Of a DNA stretch of 39,426 bases, positions 31,962-39,426 are shown piece after piece (within the stretch, counting starts at the first letter, position 1; each line of letters begins with the position of its first letter). This DNA is from JAKAXS01 sp041940525. Its GTDB lineage: Bacteria; Pseudomonadota; Alphaproteobacteria; Rhizobiales; Hyphomicrobiaceae. The DNA lies in the NCBI GenBank assembly GCA_041940525.1, contig JBGTSB010000023.1, positions 1 to 39,426 on the forward strand, given 5' to 3'. A model generated the notes under the pieces. The model worked only from the letters and a program-made list of their open reading frames with translations. It had not been told where the DNA came from and searched no databases. The translations under genes and the position numbers were made by a program.

Positions 31962-34900
31962 ATGGCGAAGGCACGCTCGAAAGTAGCCAAACGCGGTCAA
32001 CCGCGCACCAAACGCAGTACCAAAACAACGGCGCCGCCCACGGCGAAGCGGAGTGCGGGGAACACGTCTGGAATCCGGATTGTCGCAATTGGAGCATCCG
32101 CAGGCGGTCTTGAGCCGATAGAACAGTTCTTTCATGAGACTCCCGAAAAAACCGGGTTTGCTTATGTCATCGTTCAGCATCTGTCGCCTGACTTCCGCAG
32201 CATGATGCCGGAGCTGCTGAGCCGGAAGTCCAACCTCGTCATTCGCCGCGTTGAAAACGGGATGCTCATAGAGCCGGATGTCATTTATCTTAATCCGCCA
32301 CGTTCAACACTTGAGATTGATGGCGACAAATTCCGTGTCTTTGGAGAAGGCGAACATCGGGAGTTTAATCTGCCGATCAACGGATTTTTTGAATCGCTCG
32401 CGGTTCATGCCGGGGATCGTGCGGTGTGCATTGTCATGTCGGGCACAGGTTCGGACGGAACGAACGGCGCGCTTGCTATCGCCGAAGCCGGTGGAACCGT
32501 TCTGGCGCAAGACCCGCTTACCGCAAAGTTTGAGAGCATGCCGCGCTCCGTGATCGAGCGCGTGCCTCAGTGTCTGTTTGCGCCTCCGACTCGACTGCCA
32601 GCGTTGTTGCAGCGCGTTGTTAACGGAGAGGTCATTGAACAGACCCCGGACGCTATTGAGTTGGACCTATCGTCTCCCGCCAAGGAGATCATCCGGCTAT
32701 TGCAAATGCGGTTTGGACTGGACTTTGGCTACTACAAGACGACGACGGTTGGCCGAAGAATTCGCCGGCGGTCGGAGATGGCCAAGCACAAGGAGTTGAG
32801 CGACTATGCGGTCGCCTTGGCTAACGATCCCGAAGAGTTGGAAGCTCTCTATATTGATCTCCTAATCGGTGTGACAGCGTTTTTCAGGGACAAGGCTGCG
32901 TTCGATACCATTGCTGGGCGTTGTATTCCTGAGCTTGGTACGCGCATGTCCAAGGGCCGCGATGTTCGACTGTGGGTTGCAGGCTGCGCTAGCGGTGAGG
33001 AGGTTTACTCTCATGCTATCTTGCTGGCGGAGCGGGCGCGTATACTAAAATGCGACCTGCGTGCGCGCATCTTTGCAACGGATATTCATCCCCGCTCATT
33101 GAAGNNNNNNNNNNNNNNNNNNNNNNNNNNNNNNNNNNNNNNNNNNNNNNNNNNNNNNNNNNNTTGGCTAGCCGCGGCGTCTATCCGCCGAGTGCCTTGT
33201 CCGATATCCCGGAAGATATCCGTGACAGATATTTCGAGCGGTATGGCGATGACTTCCAGCTCGTAAAAAAAATTCGCGAGCTCGTCGTGTTCTCTAAGCA
33301 CAACTTGATCAAGGATCCGCCTTTTACGCGCATGGACCTGGTGAGTTGCCGGAACCTTCTGATCTATCTTGACGAGCAAGCGCAACGCAAAGCCATCGCA
33401 ATGTTTCACTTTGCCTTGCGGCAGGGTGGGACGTTGTTCCTTGGGCCGAGTGAGTCTCTGGGCGACTTCAGCGATGAGTTTGATGTTCTAGACTCGCGCT
33501 GGCGCATATTCCGGAAGCGTCGAAACGTTCGATTGCTTGAGGCAACGCGTCTTTTGCCGCTGTCGTCGGTGAAACAAAAGCCAGAGTTCGCTGCTGGGAG
33601 AGACTCTGGACCCGGAGAAGGGGGACCCCAACACTACGTAACTGCCGGTGGACTGCAGAGAACGTCGCTGTTCCGCATCTATGATGCGATGCTTGCTAAG
33701 TTTGTTGGAACCAGCCTTTTGCTCAATCAGAAGGGCGACGTTCTCCATGTCTTCGGTGATGCCGGCCGGTTCTTAACGTTCCGAAGCGGCCACTTTTCGC
33801 AAAAGGTGAATGATCTTGTCGATAATCAGCTGAGGCTGACGGTCAATGCGGGCTTGGACCGCGTGACAAAGTCTATTGAGGACGAGTTTGAGCGGATTGT
33901 CGTCTACACGCGTGAGAATGAAGAAAAATCGATTGGGGTTGCGATCAGAGTGAGCGTTCTAAGTACTGGAGCGGTACCTGAGGACAATCCAGTCCTGCTC
34001 ACCTTCACGGAAGTGAAGGAAGTGCAGGGCGAGACAACCATCATCGATGAAAATCGCGTCGGCGAGCAGCATGACTTCCTGCAGAAGCGCATCCACCAGC
34101 TCGAGCGGGATTTGCGCTTTTCCGAAGAAACTCTGCAGACGACCGTCGAGGAGCTGGAAACCTCGAATGAAGAACTGCAGGCCACGAACGAAGAACTTCA
34201 GGCGACCAATGAAGAGATGATGGCGGCCAACGAAGAGCTGCAGACTGTCAATGAAGAGCTTCATGCTGTAAACGAAGAGCTTTACACGGTTAGCTCCGAG
34301 CATCAGACCAAGATCGGTGAGCTCGTCAGCCTCACGGGCGACTTGGACAATCTTCTGGAGAGCACCAACATCGGTGTTCTGTTCCTGGATGTTGAAAAGA
34401 ACATCCGGCGAGTCACGCCCGCTGTGTCCGCGACGTTCAACATTTTGGATCGCGACATTGGCCGGCCAATTGGCCACGTGACCTCGCGGTTCGAGTTCCC
34501 TGATCTCGATGAGGCTGTCAGCCGGGTTATTGGCGAAGGGTGTTCGGTAGAGCGGAACATCAACGCTGAGGGCCGGGATTTCTTGCTTCGCATCTTGCCT
34601 TACCGGCAGCAGGAAGAAATTGACGGCGCGGTTATGACGTTCGTGGACATCAGTGAGATCGCCCGGGCCAACCGCAGTTTGGCGCAGTTCGCGGATATCG
34701 TAAGCCACGACCTTAAGGCGCCTTTGCGAGCAATCAGAAATGCTGGCGAGTGGATCGTGGAAGATCTCCGCGAGAACGCGGACGAAGAGATCAAGGAGCA
34801 TGTCAAAATGCTCGTGGAACATACCGAGCGGCTGGATGGTATGCTGTCGGATCTGCGCGAGTTCTCCAATTTGCAGGCGACGCAGTCCAAAACCGAGATG

Positions 34901-35335
34901 GTCGATGTTTCCGCCGAGCTGCAACAGATTGGCAGGCTATATCGTAAGGATCAGCTCAAGCTGGTGGTGGACTCTACACTCCCTCCGTTAGAGACGGGCA
35001 GGGCTGCTATGAGGCTTGTCTTGCAAAATATCGTCGACAATGCCGTCAAGCATTCGGACAATCAGCCTGTGACGGTAACTGTGAAGGCTGAGACTGCGTC
35101 CAACGGCGTGCCCGCCTTCGAGATTAGCGATGATGGGCCGGGCATTGACCCACGGCATCACCAGCGGATCTTTTTGCCCTTCCGCAAACTGAAGCAGTCG
35201 GACGCTGGGGGTGGCAGCGGGATCGGTTTGGCACTTGTAAAAAAGGTCATTGATGATCACGGCGGCATGATTGAAGTTATCTCTGATCCCAAGACCAACC
35301 GCGGCACAACTTTCAAGTTCAACTGGCCGCGTTAG
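31962..35335 (+). CDS. CheB-CheR-PAS-histidine kinase fusion (interrupted by an assembly gap)
   Basis: About 1,100 aa. After a basic tail it has a CheB methylesterase (Ser46 GASAGG, His73 VQHLSPD, Asp165 GTGSDGT). A CheR methyltransferase follows (VAGCASGEEVYSHAILL, SCRNLLIYL). Then come a PAS-like region, a heptad coiled coil (about 34141-34310), a second PAS, HisKA (IVSHDLKAPLRAI) and an HATPase (LQNIVDNAVKHS, DDGPGI, GSGIGLALVKK). Such fusions link methylation-type chemistry with kinase output outside classic chemotaxis. A run of 59 N (33105-33163) splits the frame, but both flanks end on codon boundaries of one protein. It converges with the receiver at 35345 (9 nt apart). CheB/CheR here lack chemoreceptor genes nearby. 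Confidence 0.92.
33105..33163. other. Assembly gap (59 N) inside the CheB-CheR gene
   Basis: Bases are undetermined. The length 59 is not a multiple of three, so the two halves appear in different frames, yet codons end exactly at 33104 (HPRSLK) and resume at 33164 (LASRGVYP). Homologues, from memory, read H-x-x-SL-x-x-AS-x-GVY without extra residues, so the true gap may be zero or a few codons. Confidence 0.95.
34141..34310 (+). repeat. In-frame heptad repeat (coiled coil) within the CheB-CheR kinase
   Basis: The DNA shows a 21-base periodicity coding for NEELQAT-type heptads (ETSNEELQATNEELQATN, then EEMMAANEELQTVNEELHAV, NEELYTV). This is the signalling helix typical of this protein class, not a mobile repeat. 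Confidence 0.85.
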
Positions 35336-35344
35336 GCTGGTTTG

Positions 35345-35722
35345 CTAAGGCTTTTCTTCCGCCAGTTTAGAGACGAGACTGCTGAGCTTGTTCAGGTCAA
35401 CCGGCTTTTGCAGAATGTTTTTCACGCCTAGATTCTTGAGAAAGTCGAGCTTGGCTAGGCCCGCCATGTCGTTCAGGTAGCCTGAGACGGCGATGACTTT
35501 AGTGTTATCCAGATGCAGCCGGGCCATGCCGGTTACGACGATGCCGCCGGTCTCGGGCATGATGACGTCTGTGATGATGACGTCGAACTTCGTCTCTTTG
35601 ATTTTTTCGACCGCTTCGGTACCGCTGTAGACGACCGTGACGTCATGCCCATCCTCTTGTAGGCCCCGGCTCCATGTATCGGCGAGGTCTGTGTCGTCTT
35701 CCGCAATAAGCACGCGCGCCAT
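35345..35722 (-). CDS. Single-domain response regulator downstream of the second ETR1-type kinase
   Basis: 125 aa receiver only: VLIAEDDTDLADTWSRGL, phospho-Asp in VIITDVIMPETGG, the Ser of VIAVSGYL, and Lys in ILQKPVDL. All key residues are present. It lies downstream of the second ETR1-type kinase on the same strand (309 bp away) and convergent with the CheB-CheR kinase, so either may be its donor. Confidence 0.92.
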   Translation of the reverse strand: MARVLIAEDDTDLADTWSRGLQEDGHDVTVVYSGTEAVEKIKETKFDVIITDVIMPETGGIVVTGMARLHLDNTKVIAVSGYLNDMAGLAKLDFLKNLGVKNILQKPVDLNKLSSLVSKLAEEKP

Positions 35723-36031
35723 GCAATCTAGTCCTTCGTGCCGGTTGCGGCCGTGTTACCGCCCGTCCGGCTATTGTTTCGTGGCGGTCCCAACTGAGGC
35801 CCTATTAGAGCATTTCTTGTCCATTTTATCGGGGCTAATTCAGCATGGCTGGCTGACCCGAAACCGACGCAGATCAGATTGCCACCATCCTGATCATCTT
35901 CAAGCAAAAGATTGCAAATTTGCATATCAACACCGGCGTGGTGTGTTAACGCGGCATTGATGTGTAGGTTTTGTTGGCGCACAGCGGGCAAAGTGTTTGA
36001 AGACTTCGCGTAATACTCTGATATGCGCTTT
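35723..36031. other. Intergenic region between receiver and second ETR1-type kinase
   Basis: About 309 bp with no supported gene. It contains the perfect palindrome TGCAAATTTGCA at 35913-35924, about 190 bp upstream of the receiver start, a possible regulator site. No terminator is clear after the kinase gene. Confidence 0.5.
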
Positions 36032-37612
36032 TTATTGCTCCGCTTCGGGCGGTTGCTTTTCAGCTGATCTGTCAGCCTTCTCCTGCGCGACTTGCGCCGG
36101 CGTCAGTGTGGGCAACAAAACCGTTGCTGCCGTACCCTTGGAGACTTCGCTGCGCAACAGGAGATATCCGTTGTGCTGGCTTACAAACGCTGCCACCAGC
36201 GAAAGTCCAAGGCCGGTGCCTGAGCTGGCAGGCTTGGTCGTGAAGAACGGGGTTGCCGCTTGGGCTAGCGTATTTGGGTGCATGCCCGTGCCGGTATCGT
36301 CGACGCGCAGAGCGATGTATTGGCCAGGTTTGATAGTCTGTCCGCCGATGTGTTGCTTGGTATCGAATGTCTGGACGGACGCCGACAGCTTGATCTCTCC
36401 ACCCGGTGCTAATCCCGTCGCGTCGCGCGCGTTCGCGACGAGGTTGATGAGGGATGTTTCGAGACCGGATTGGTCGCACAGCACGTGGGTGTCACTGGGC
36501 GCTTCGCCGATCTGAAGTTTCGTGGTTGAGGGGATGGCTGTCGACACGAGCTGGCGGACATCTTTCAGCACGTTGTTGATGTTGACCACGGTGAGCGGCG
36601 CTGGCGCGCGGCGCGCGAAGCGCAGCAGGTCTCTGGTCAGTTCAGCGCCCTTTGAGGTTGCCTTGAGCGCGGCGTCGAGGCTGACCTTGATTTGCTCTTT
36701 CGCAAACGGTCCGCAGCGTTCGATCAATTGCAGATTGGCGAGGATCGTTGACAGGATGTTGTTGAAGTCATGGGATACGCCGCTTGTCAGACGGCCGATG
36801 GCGTCCAGCCGTTGAGACTGTGCGAGTTGCTCGCGCAGGCGCCGGTCTTCGCTCACGTCTCTTACCGAAACGCAGGTGACGTTTTTGCCGTCCTGTGAGG
36901 TTGGGCTGGCGTTGAATTCAGCAACAAATGGCGTGCCGTCCGAGCGTAGGCCGCGAACCTCGCTTCCGGCGCCAATTCGGTGGTTCTGCGGGGCGGTGTT
37001 GAGTGTCGCGCCATCAATATCTGGCATCAGGTCTTGCGCTGGCAGGTTGAGAAGGTCCGCCAGGCTGTAGCCGAAAATTGTGCTCGCTTGCTTGTTGGCG
37101 CGCAGGATGCGGTCATCTTGTCCAACCATGAGGGTCGCGTCGGGAGCGTCCTGGAACAGTGTTTCGAATTCGGCGGCCGCCTTCTCCTTTTCCGCCAGCG
37201 CGTGCTGCAGTTCGGTGTTCTTAAGCCGCAGGTCAGCGGGCGAGGGGAGAGCAACGGCTTTCGGGATCAAAGGCCACAAAGTGATGGCCGTCGCCGCGGA
37301 GATGGCGCCGGTTGCCAGTTTAACCAGGCCGTGCGCGCCGTAGACTGGCCACCACAGTGTTAGCAAGCCTACCAAATGGGTTGTGCCGCAAAGAAGGATA
37401 AAGGCGGCAAACAGATGCAGCACCCAAGCGTGTTCCAGGTCGCGCCTTCTGCGGGAAAATGTGTAGAGCGCAACGGGTATGGCGAAGTAGGACAGGGCGG
37501 TCACGGCGTCGGCGACGGCATGCATGGCGACGAGGTCGGGCCGCCAAAGCAGGCAATAACCGTGCGGCATAAATGAAGCCGCGCCGAACAGGTATTCTAG
37601 AATGCTGGACAC
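36032..37612 (-). CDS. Second sensor histidine kinase with ETR1-type ethylene-receptor domain
   Basis: 526 aa. The N-terminal 120 residues are a close paralogue of the kinase at 24200-25744, with the same Asp35, Tyr42, Pro46, Ile72, Cys75 and His79 set, so copper/ethylene binding is possible. A PAS domain (about 145-258) follows, then a different kinase core: HisKA with His281 (GVSHDFNNILST) and an HATPase (LINLVANARDATG, DDTGTGM, GTGLGLSLVAAF). Only the sensor and PAS are shared, so the two genes did not simply duplicate whole. It lies 45 bp downstream of the receiver at 37658-38116, which suggests an operon. Confidence 0.92.
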   Translation of the reverse strand: MSSILEYLFGAASFMPHGYCLLWRPDLVAMHAVADAVTALSYFAIPVALYTFSRRRRDLEHAWVLHLFAAFILLCGTTHLVGLLTLWWPVYGAHGLVKLATGAISAATAITLWPLIPKAVALPSPADLRLKNTELQHALAEKEKAAAEFETLFQDAPDATLMVGQDDRILRANKQASTIFGYSLADLLNLPAQDLMPDIDGATLNTAPQNHRIGAGSEVRGLRSDGTPFVAEFNASPTSQDGKNVTCVSVRDVSEDRRLREQLAQSQRLDAIGRLTSGVSHDFNNILSTILANLQLIERCGPFAKEQIKVSLDAALKATSKGAELTRDLLRFARRAPAPLTVVNINNVLKDVRQLVSTAIPSTTKLQIGEAPSDTHVLCDQSGLETSLINLVANARDATGLAPGGEIKLSASVQTFDTKQHIGGQTIKPGQYIALRVDDTGTGMHPNTLAQAATPFFTTKPASSGTGLGLSLVAAFVSQHNGYLLLRSEVSKGTAATVLLPTLTPAQVAQEKADRSAEKQPPEAEQ

Positions 37613-37657
37613 GGCGTTTGCTCCCGGCGAGTGAGGCCAAGGCGCCGTTACACCAAG

Positions 37658-38116
37658 CTATACAGCAGCACTTTTTGTGATGAAGCTGTAGCCCGGCAAC
37701 CTGACTGAACTGCAATAGTGGCGAAGCATCTGAATGCTCTCGGCTAGCGAAGTCCCAGCAGAGTCCTTGACGATGTAACCTGCGACCTTGTTGGCGTAGG
37801 CTCTATTGATATCACTTTGCAGATCGGATGTCGAAACGACGAAAACGACAAGGTTCGCCAGTATTTTATCCTTGCGAACCGCTTCGATCAGTTCATGACC
37901 AGTAATGCCGGGCATGTTGATATCGGTCAGCAACAGCACGGGCGGGTGATCGCGATCCGCCTTGCATTCCTGCAGGTATGCGAAGGCCTGGTCTCCGTTC
38001 TCGAAAACCAGGATGGGATTGCTCAGTCCGTGTTTTCTGGCCAGGCGCTTGAAGTGGCGGACGTCCATCTCCTCGTCTTCCACCAGCGCGATGATTGGCT
38101 GCTTATTATCGTTCAT
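37658..38116 (-). CDS. Rcp1-type single-domain response regulator, operonic with the second ETR1-type kinase
   Basis: 152 aa. Receiver of the longer Rcp type found with phytochrome-like kinases: ALVEDEEMDVRHFKRLARKH, AFAYLQECKA, phospho-Asp in LLLTDINMPGITG, VVSTSDLQSDINRAY, and Lys in YIVKDSAG. The start at 38116 is supported by a GGGGGT stretch 5-10 nt upstream; the frame is open to 38152. It is followed after 45 bp by the ETR1-type kinase, so the pair probably forms one signalling unit. Confidence 0.88.
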   Translation of the reverse strand: MNDNKQPIIALVEDEEMDVRHFKRLARKHGLSNPILVFENGDQAFAYLQECKADRDHPPVLLLTDINMPGITGHELIEAVRKDKILANLVVFVVSTSDLQSDINRAYANKVAGYIVKDSAGTSLAESIQMLRHYCSSVRLPGYSFITKSAAV

Positions 38117-38487
38117 ACGCTTACCCCCGTATCGCATCTGGGACGCTACCACCCCGTCAGTGCCGAGCCAATCCCTTGACAGATGTTGCGCGGCAGTGCT
38201 TGGCGCGCTCGTGCAGGCACAGTGCCGCCGCTCAAATCGTCAAATTGTAGGGATGTATGGAATGTCGGCTGAGACGGGCTCAGTGGAACCGGCGACGCAA
38301 TAGCGAAGCTCTCGTCGCCAAGTTTTCAAAATGGCTGGTACCACTATCGGTGCCGGCCCGCAAGAAAACGGTGCAGCGACGCGAGACCACGTTGGGGATA
38401 TCTATCTCGTGCGCGTGAGGGGAGGATATCAAAGGGTAGCGCTCGTGTGATCTAGCGCGTTCAACGTGCTGGTCCGGAGCAGAAAAC
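38117..38487. other. Gene-free region between receiver and tRNA-Glu
   Basis: About 370 bp with no supported gene. An imperfect stem GGCGACG/CGTCGCC spans about 38291-38320. It should hold the promoter of the receiver-kinase operon and the end of the tRNA transcript, but I see no clear signal for either. Confidence 0.5.
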
Positions 38488-38562
38488 TGGCACTCCCTAG
38501 GGGAATCGAACCCCTCTTTCCAGAATGAAAATCTGGCGTCCTAACCGATAGACGAAGGGAGC
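38488..38562 (-). tRNA. tRNA-Glu (anticodon TTC)
   Basis: On the minus strand the acceptor GCTCCCT (from 38562) pairs with AGGGAGT. The anticodon arm CCAGA-TTTTCAT-TCTGG reads TTC. The T arm GGTTCGATTCC is intact. Discriminator G and encoded CCA are at 38491-38488. Confidence 0.97.
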
Positions 38563-38573
38563 GCTGGGGGGAC

Positions 38574-38602
38574 GGTATAGGGGCGTTTGCGGCGGCTGAC
38601 AA
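38574..38602 (-). promoter_or_regulatory. Promoter of tRNA-Glu
   Basis: Minus-strand -35 TTGTCA (38602-38597), 17-bp spacer, -10 TATACC (38579-38574). It sits about 11 bp before the mature tRNA 5' end. Confidence 0.65.
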
Positions 38603-38779
38603 GCGGGCTTGGCTTGATCTGGCATACACTCCGTTGCGGCGGATTTTCGCGGGGGCTGGTTAGCCGAGCTTTTGCGCCTGTTTCCAGGGGGTTGCGGCCG
38701 GTTTGCACGCCGTTTCTGGGTGTGTGAAGGCCGTGTTTGAGAGGTAACCCTCCGTTGCGTCCGCTGAGGATTGGCGCCG

Positions 38780-39426
38780 TCAATAATTGCCTTGCCCTGG
38801 AATCCAGTTGGTGCCGGCCAACGGCACGCGGGCCATGGCGGCGGCCTCGATCGTCAGCGCGCACAGGTCCTCCGGTTCCAGATTGTGGATGTTGTTGTGA
38901 CCGCAGGCGCGCGCAACGGTTTGCAACTCCAGCGTCATGACTTTTAGGTAGTTCGCTAAACGGCGTCCGGCCTTCACCGGGTCGAGCCGCTGCATCAACT
39001 GGGGATCTTGCGTCGTGATGCCCGCTGGATCTTGGCCTTCGTGCCAGTCGTCATAGGCGCCGGCCGTGGTGCCGAGTTTTTGATATTCGTCTTCGTAGAC
39101 GGGATCGTTGTCGCCGAGGGCCACGAGCGCTGCGATGCCGATGGACACGGCGTCGGCGCCGAGCGCGAGTGCCTTGGCCGCGTCCGCGCCATTGCGGATG
39201 CCGCCGGAGACGATCAGCTGGACTTTACGGTGCATCCCTAAATCTTGCAGCGCTTGCACGGCTGGGCGGATGGAAGCCAACGTTGGAATGCCGACGTGTT
39301 CGATAAAGACTTCCTGGGTGGCGGCCGTGCCGCCCTGCATGCCGTCAAGCACGACGACGTCGGCGCCAGACTTCACGGCTAGGGCAACATCATAATAGGG
39401 ACGCGTGGCGCCGATCTTGATGTAAA
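38780..39426 (-). CDS. FMN-binding glutamate-synthase-family protein, C-terminal part
   Basis: Runs off the right edge; 215 codons are visible. The minus-strand frame continues without a start to the edge (YIKIGATRPYYDVALAVKSG). Landmarks of the glutamate synthase FMN domain are VVLDGMQGGTAATQEVF, IVSGGIRNGADAAKALALGA and VSIGIAAL. The C-terminal segment PAGITTQDPQLMQRLDP and NLEPEDLCALTIEAAAMA is what I recall from the GlxD/MgsC subgroup. These are a GltB-domain-like protein linked to glutamine synthetase-like genes, or the N-methylglutamate synthase subunit of methylamine use. Which one cannot be told without the neighbours beyond the edge. Confidence 0.85.
   Translation of the reverse strand, partial: YIKIGATRPYYDVALAVKSGADVVVLDGMQGGTAATQEVFIEHVGIPTLASIRPAVQALQDLGMHRKVQLIVSGGIRNGADAAKALALGADAVSIGIAALVALGDNDPVYEDEYQKLGTTAGAYDDWHEGQDPAGITTQDPQLMQRLDPVKAGRRLANYLKVMTLELQTVARACGHNNIHNLEPEDLCALTIEAAAMARVPLAGTNWIPGQGNY

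Noticed and set aside
33050..33104. Start of a separate downstream CheR/kinase gene before the N gap
   Set aside because: That frame exists only because the gap length breaks the reading frame; the bases belong to the upstream half of the same gene.
34141..34310. Apparent tandem DNA repeat, possible CRISPR-like array
   Set aside because: The 21-base period is coding: it encodes coiled-coil heptads in the CheB-CheR kinase. No CRISPR array is present in the window.

Overview
The window reads as chromosomal DNA of a GC-rich alphaproteobacterium, most likely from the Hyphomicrobiales. Pointers are the DUF5076-like gene, the tiny Lys/Arg/Gln-rich gene just before murA, an exosortase E/VPEID-CTERM pair, dispersed palindromic elements of the type common in that order, and a run of PAS-type kinases with single-domain response regulators. 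The placement is inferred from gene content, not from a tree.

Layout. 1-1156 (-) is the 5' part of thrS, with a possible attenuator and a palindromic element upstream. 1631-1960 (-) is a small DUF5076-like gene. 2038-3573 (+) is a queE-queD-queF operon for queuosine precursors. 3586-5799 (-) is a periplasmic GH3 glycosidase and 5979-6632 (+) is ribA. 6813-8184 (+) holds a membrane protein and an exported metallo-beta-lactamase-fold protein, followed by two palindromic elements. 8635-10147 (-) holds a Lys/Arg-rich exported protein and a HAD hydrolase. 10215-12163 (-) is exosortase E fused to a CPBP protease, plus its 51-residue substrate, a gene missed by normal length cut-offs. 12635-14305 (+) is a flavin-dependent halogenase-family protein, then an outer-membrane barrel. 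15405-17158 (+) is a small protein plus subtilase pair beside tRNA-Thr(GGT). 17702-19270 (+) is the small ORF and murA. 19444-24083 holds a repeat-containing exported protein, a degenerate receiver, opgG, and a translationally coupled PepSY membrane pair.

From 24.2 to 38.1 kb almost everything is signal transduction. There are two kinases whose N-terminal membrane domain matches the plant ethylene receptor ETR1 at every ligand and copper residue I can place, each next to a single-domain receiver. There is also a hybrid kinase, a CheB-CheR-PAS-kinase giant interrupted by an assembly gap, a receiver fused to a kinase-like module that looks degenerate, and further receivers. In the middle of this island, 30.38-30.68 kb is a protein-free stretch folding into a string of stem-loops that ends in an intrinsic terminator. 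It is a strong candidate for an undescribed structured RNA, preceded by a C-poor GAGTAAG repeat tract. The window closes with tRNA-Glu(TTC), which has a clear promoter, and the 3' part of an FMN-binding glutamate-synthase-like gene.

Best candidates for something new are the multi-hairpin RNA, the duplicated ETR1-type kinase/receiver modules, the subtilase with a stand-alone propeptide-like partner, and the VPEFD mini-substrate with its exosortase-protease fusion.
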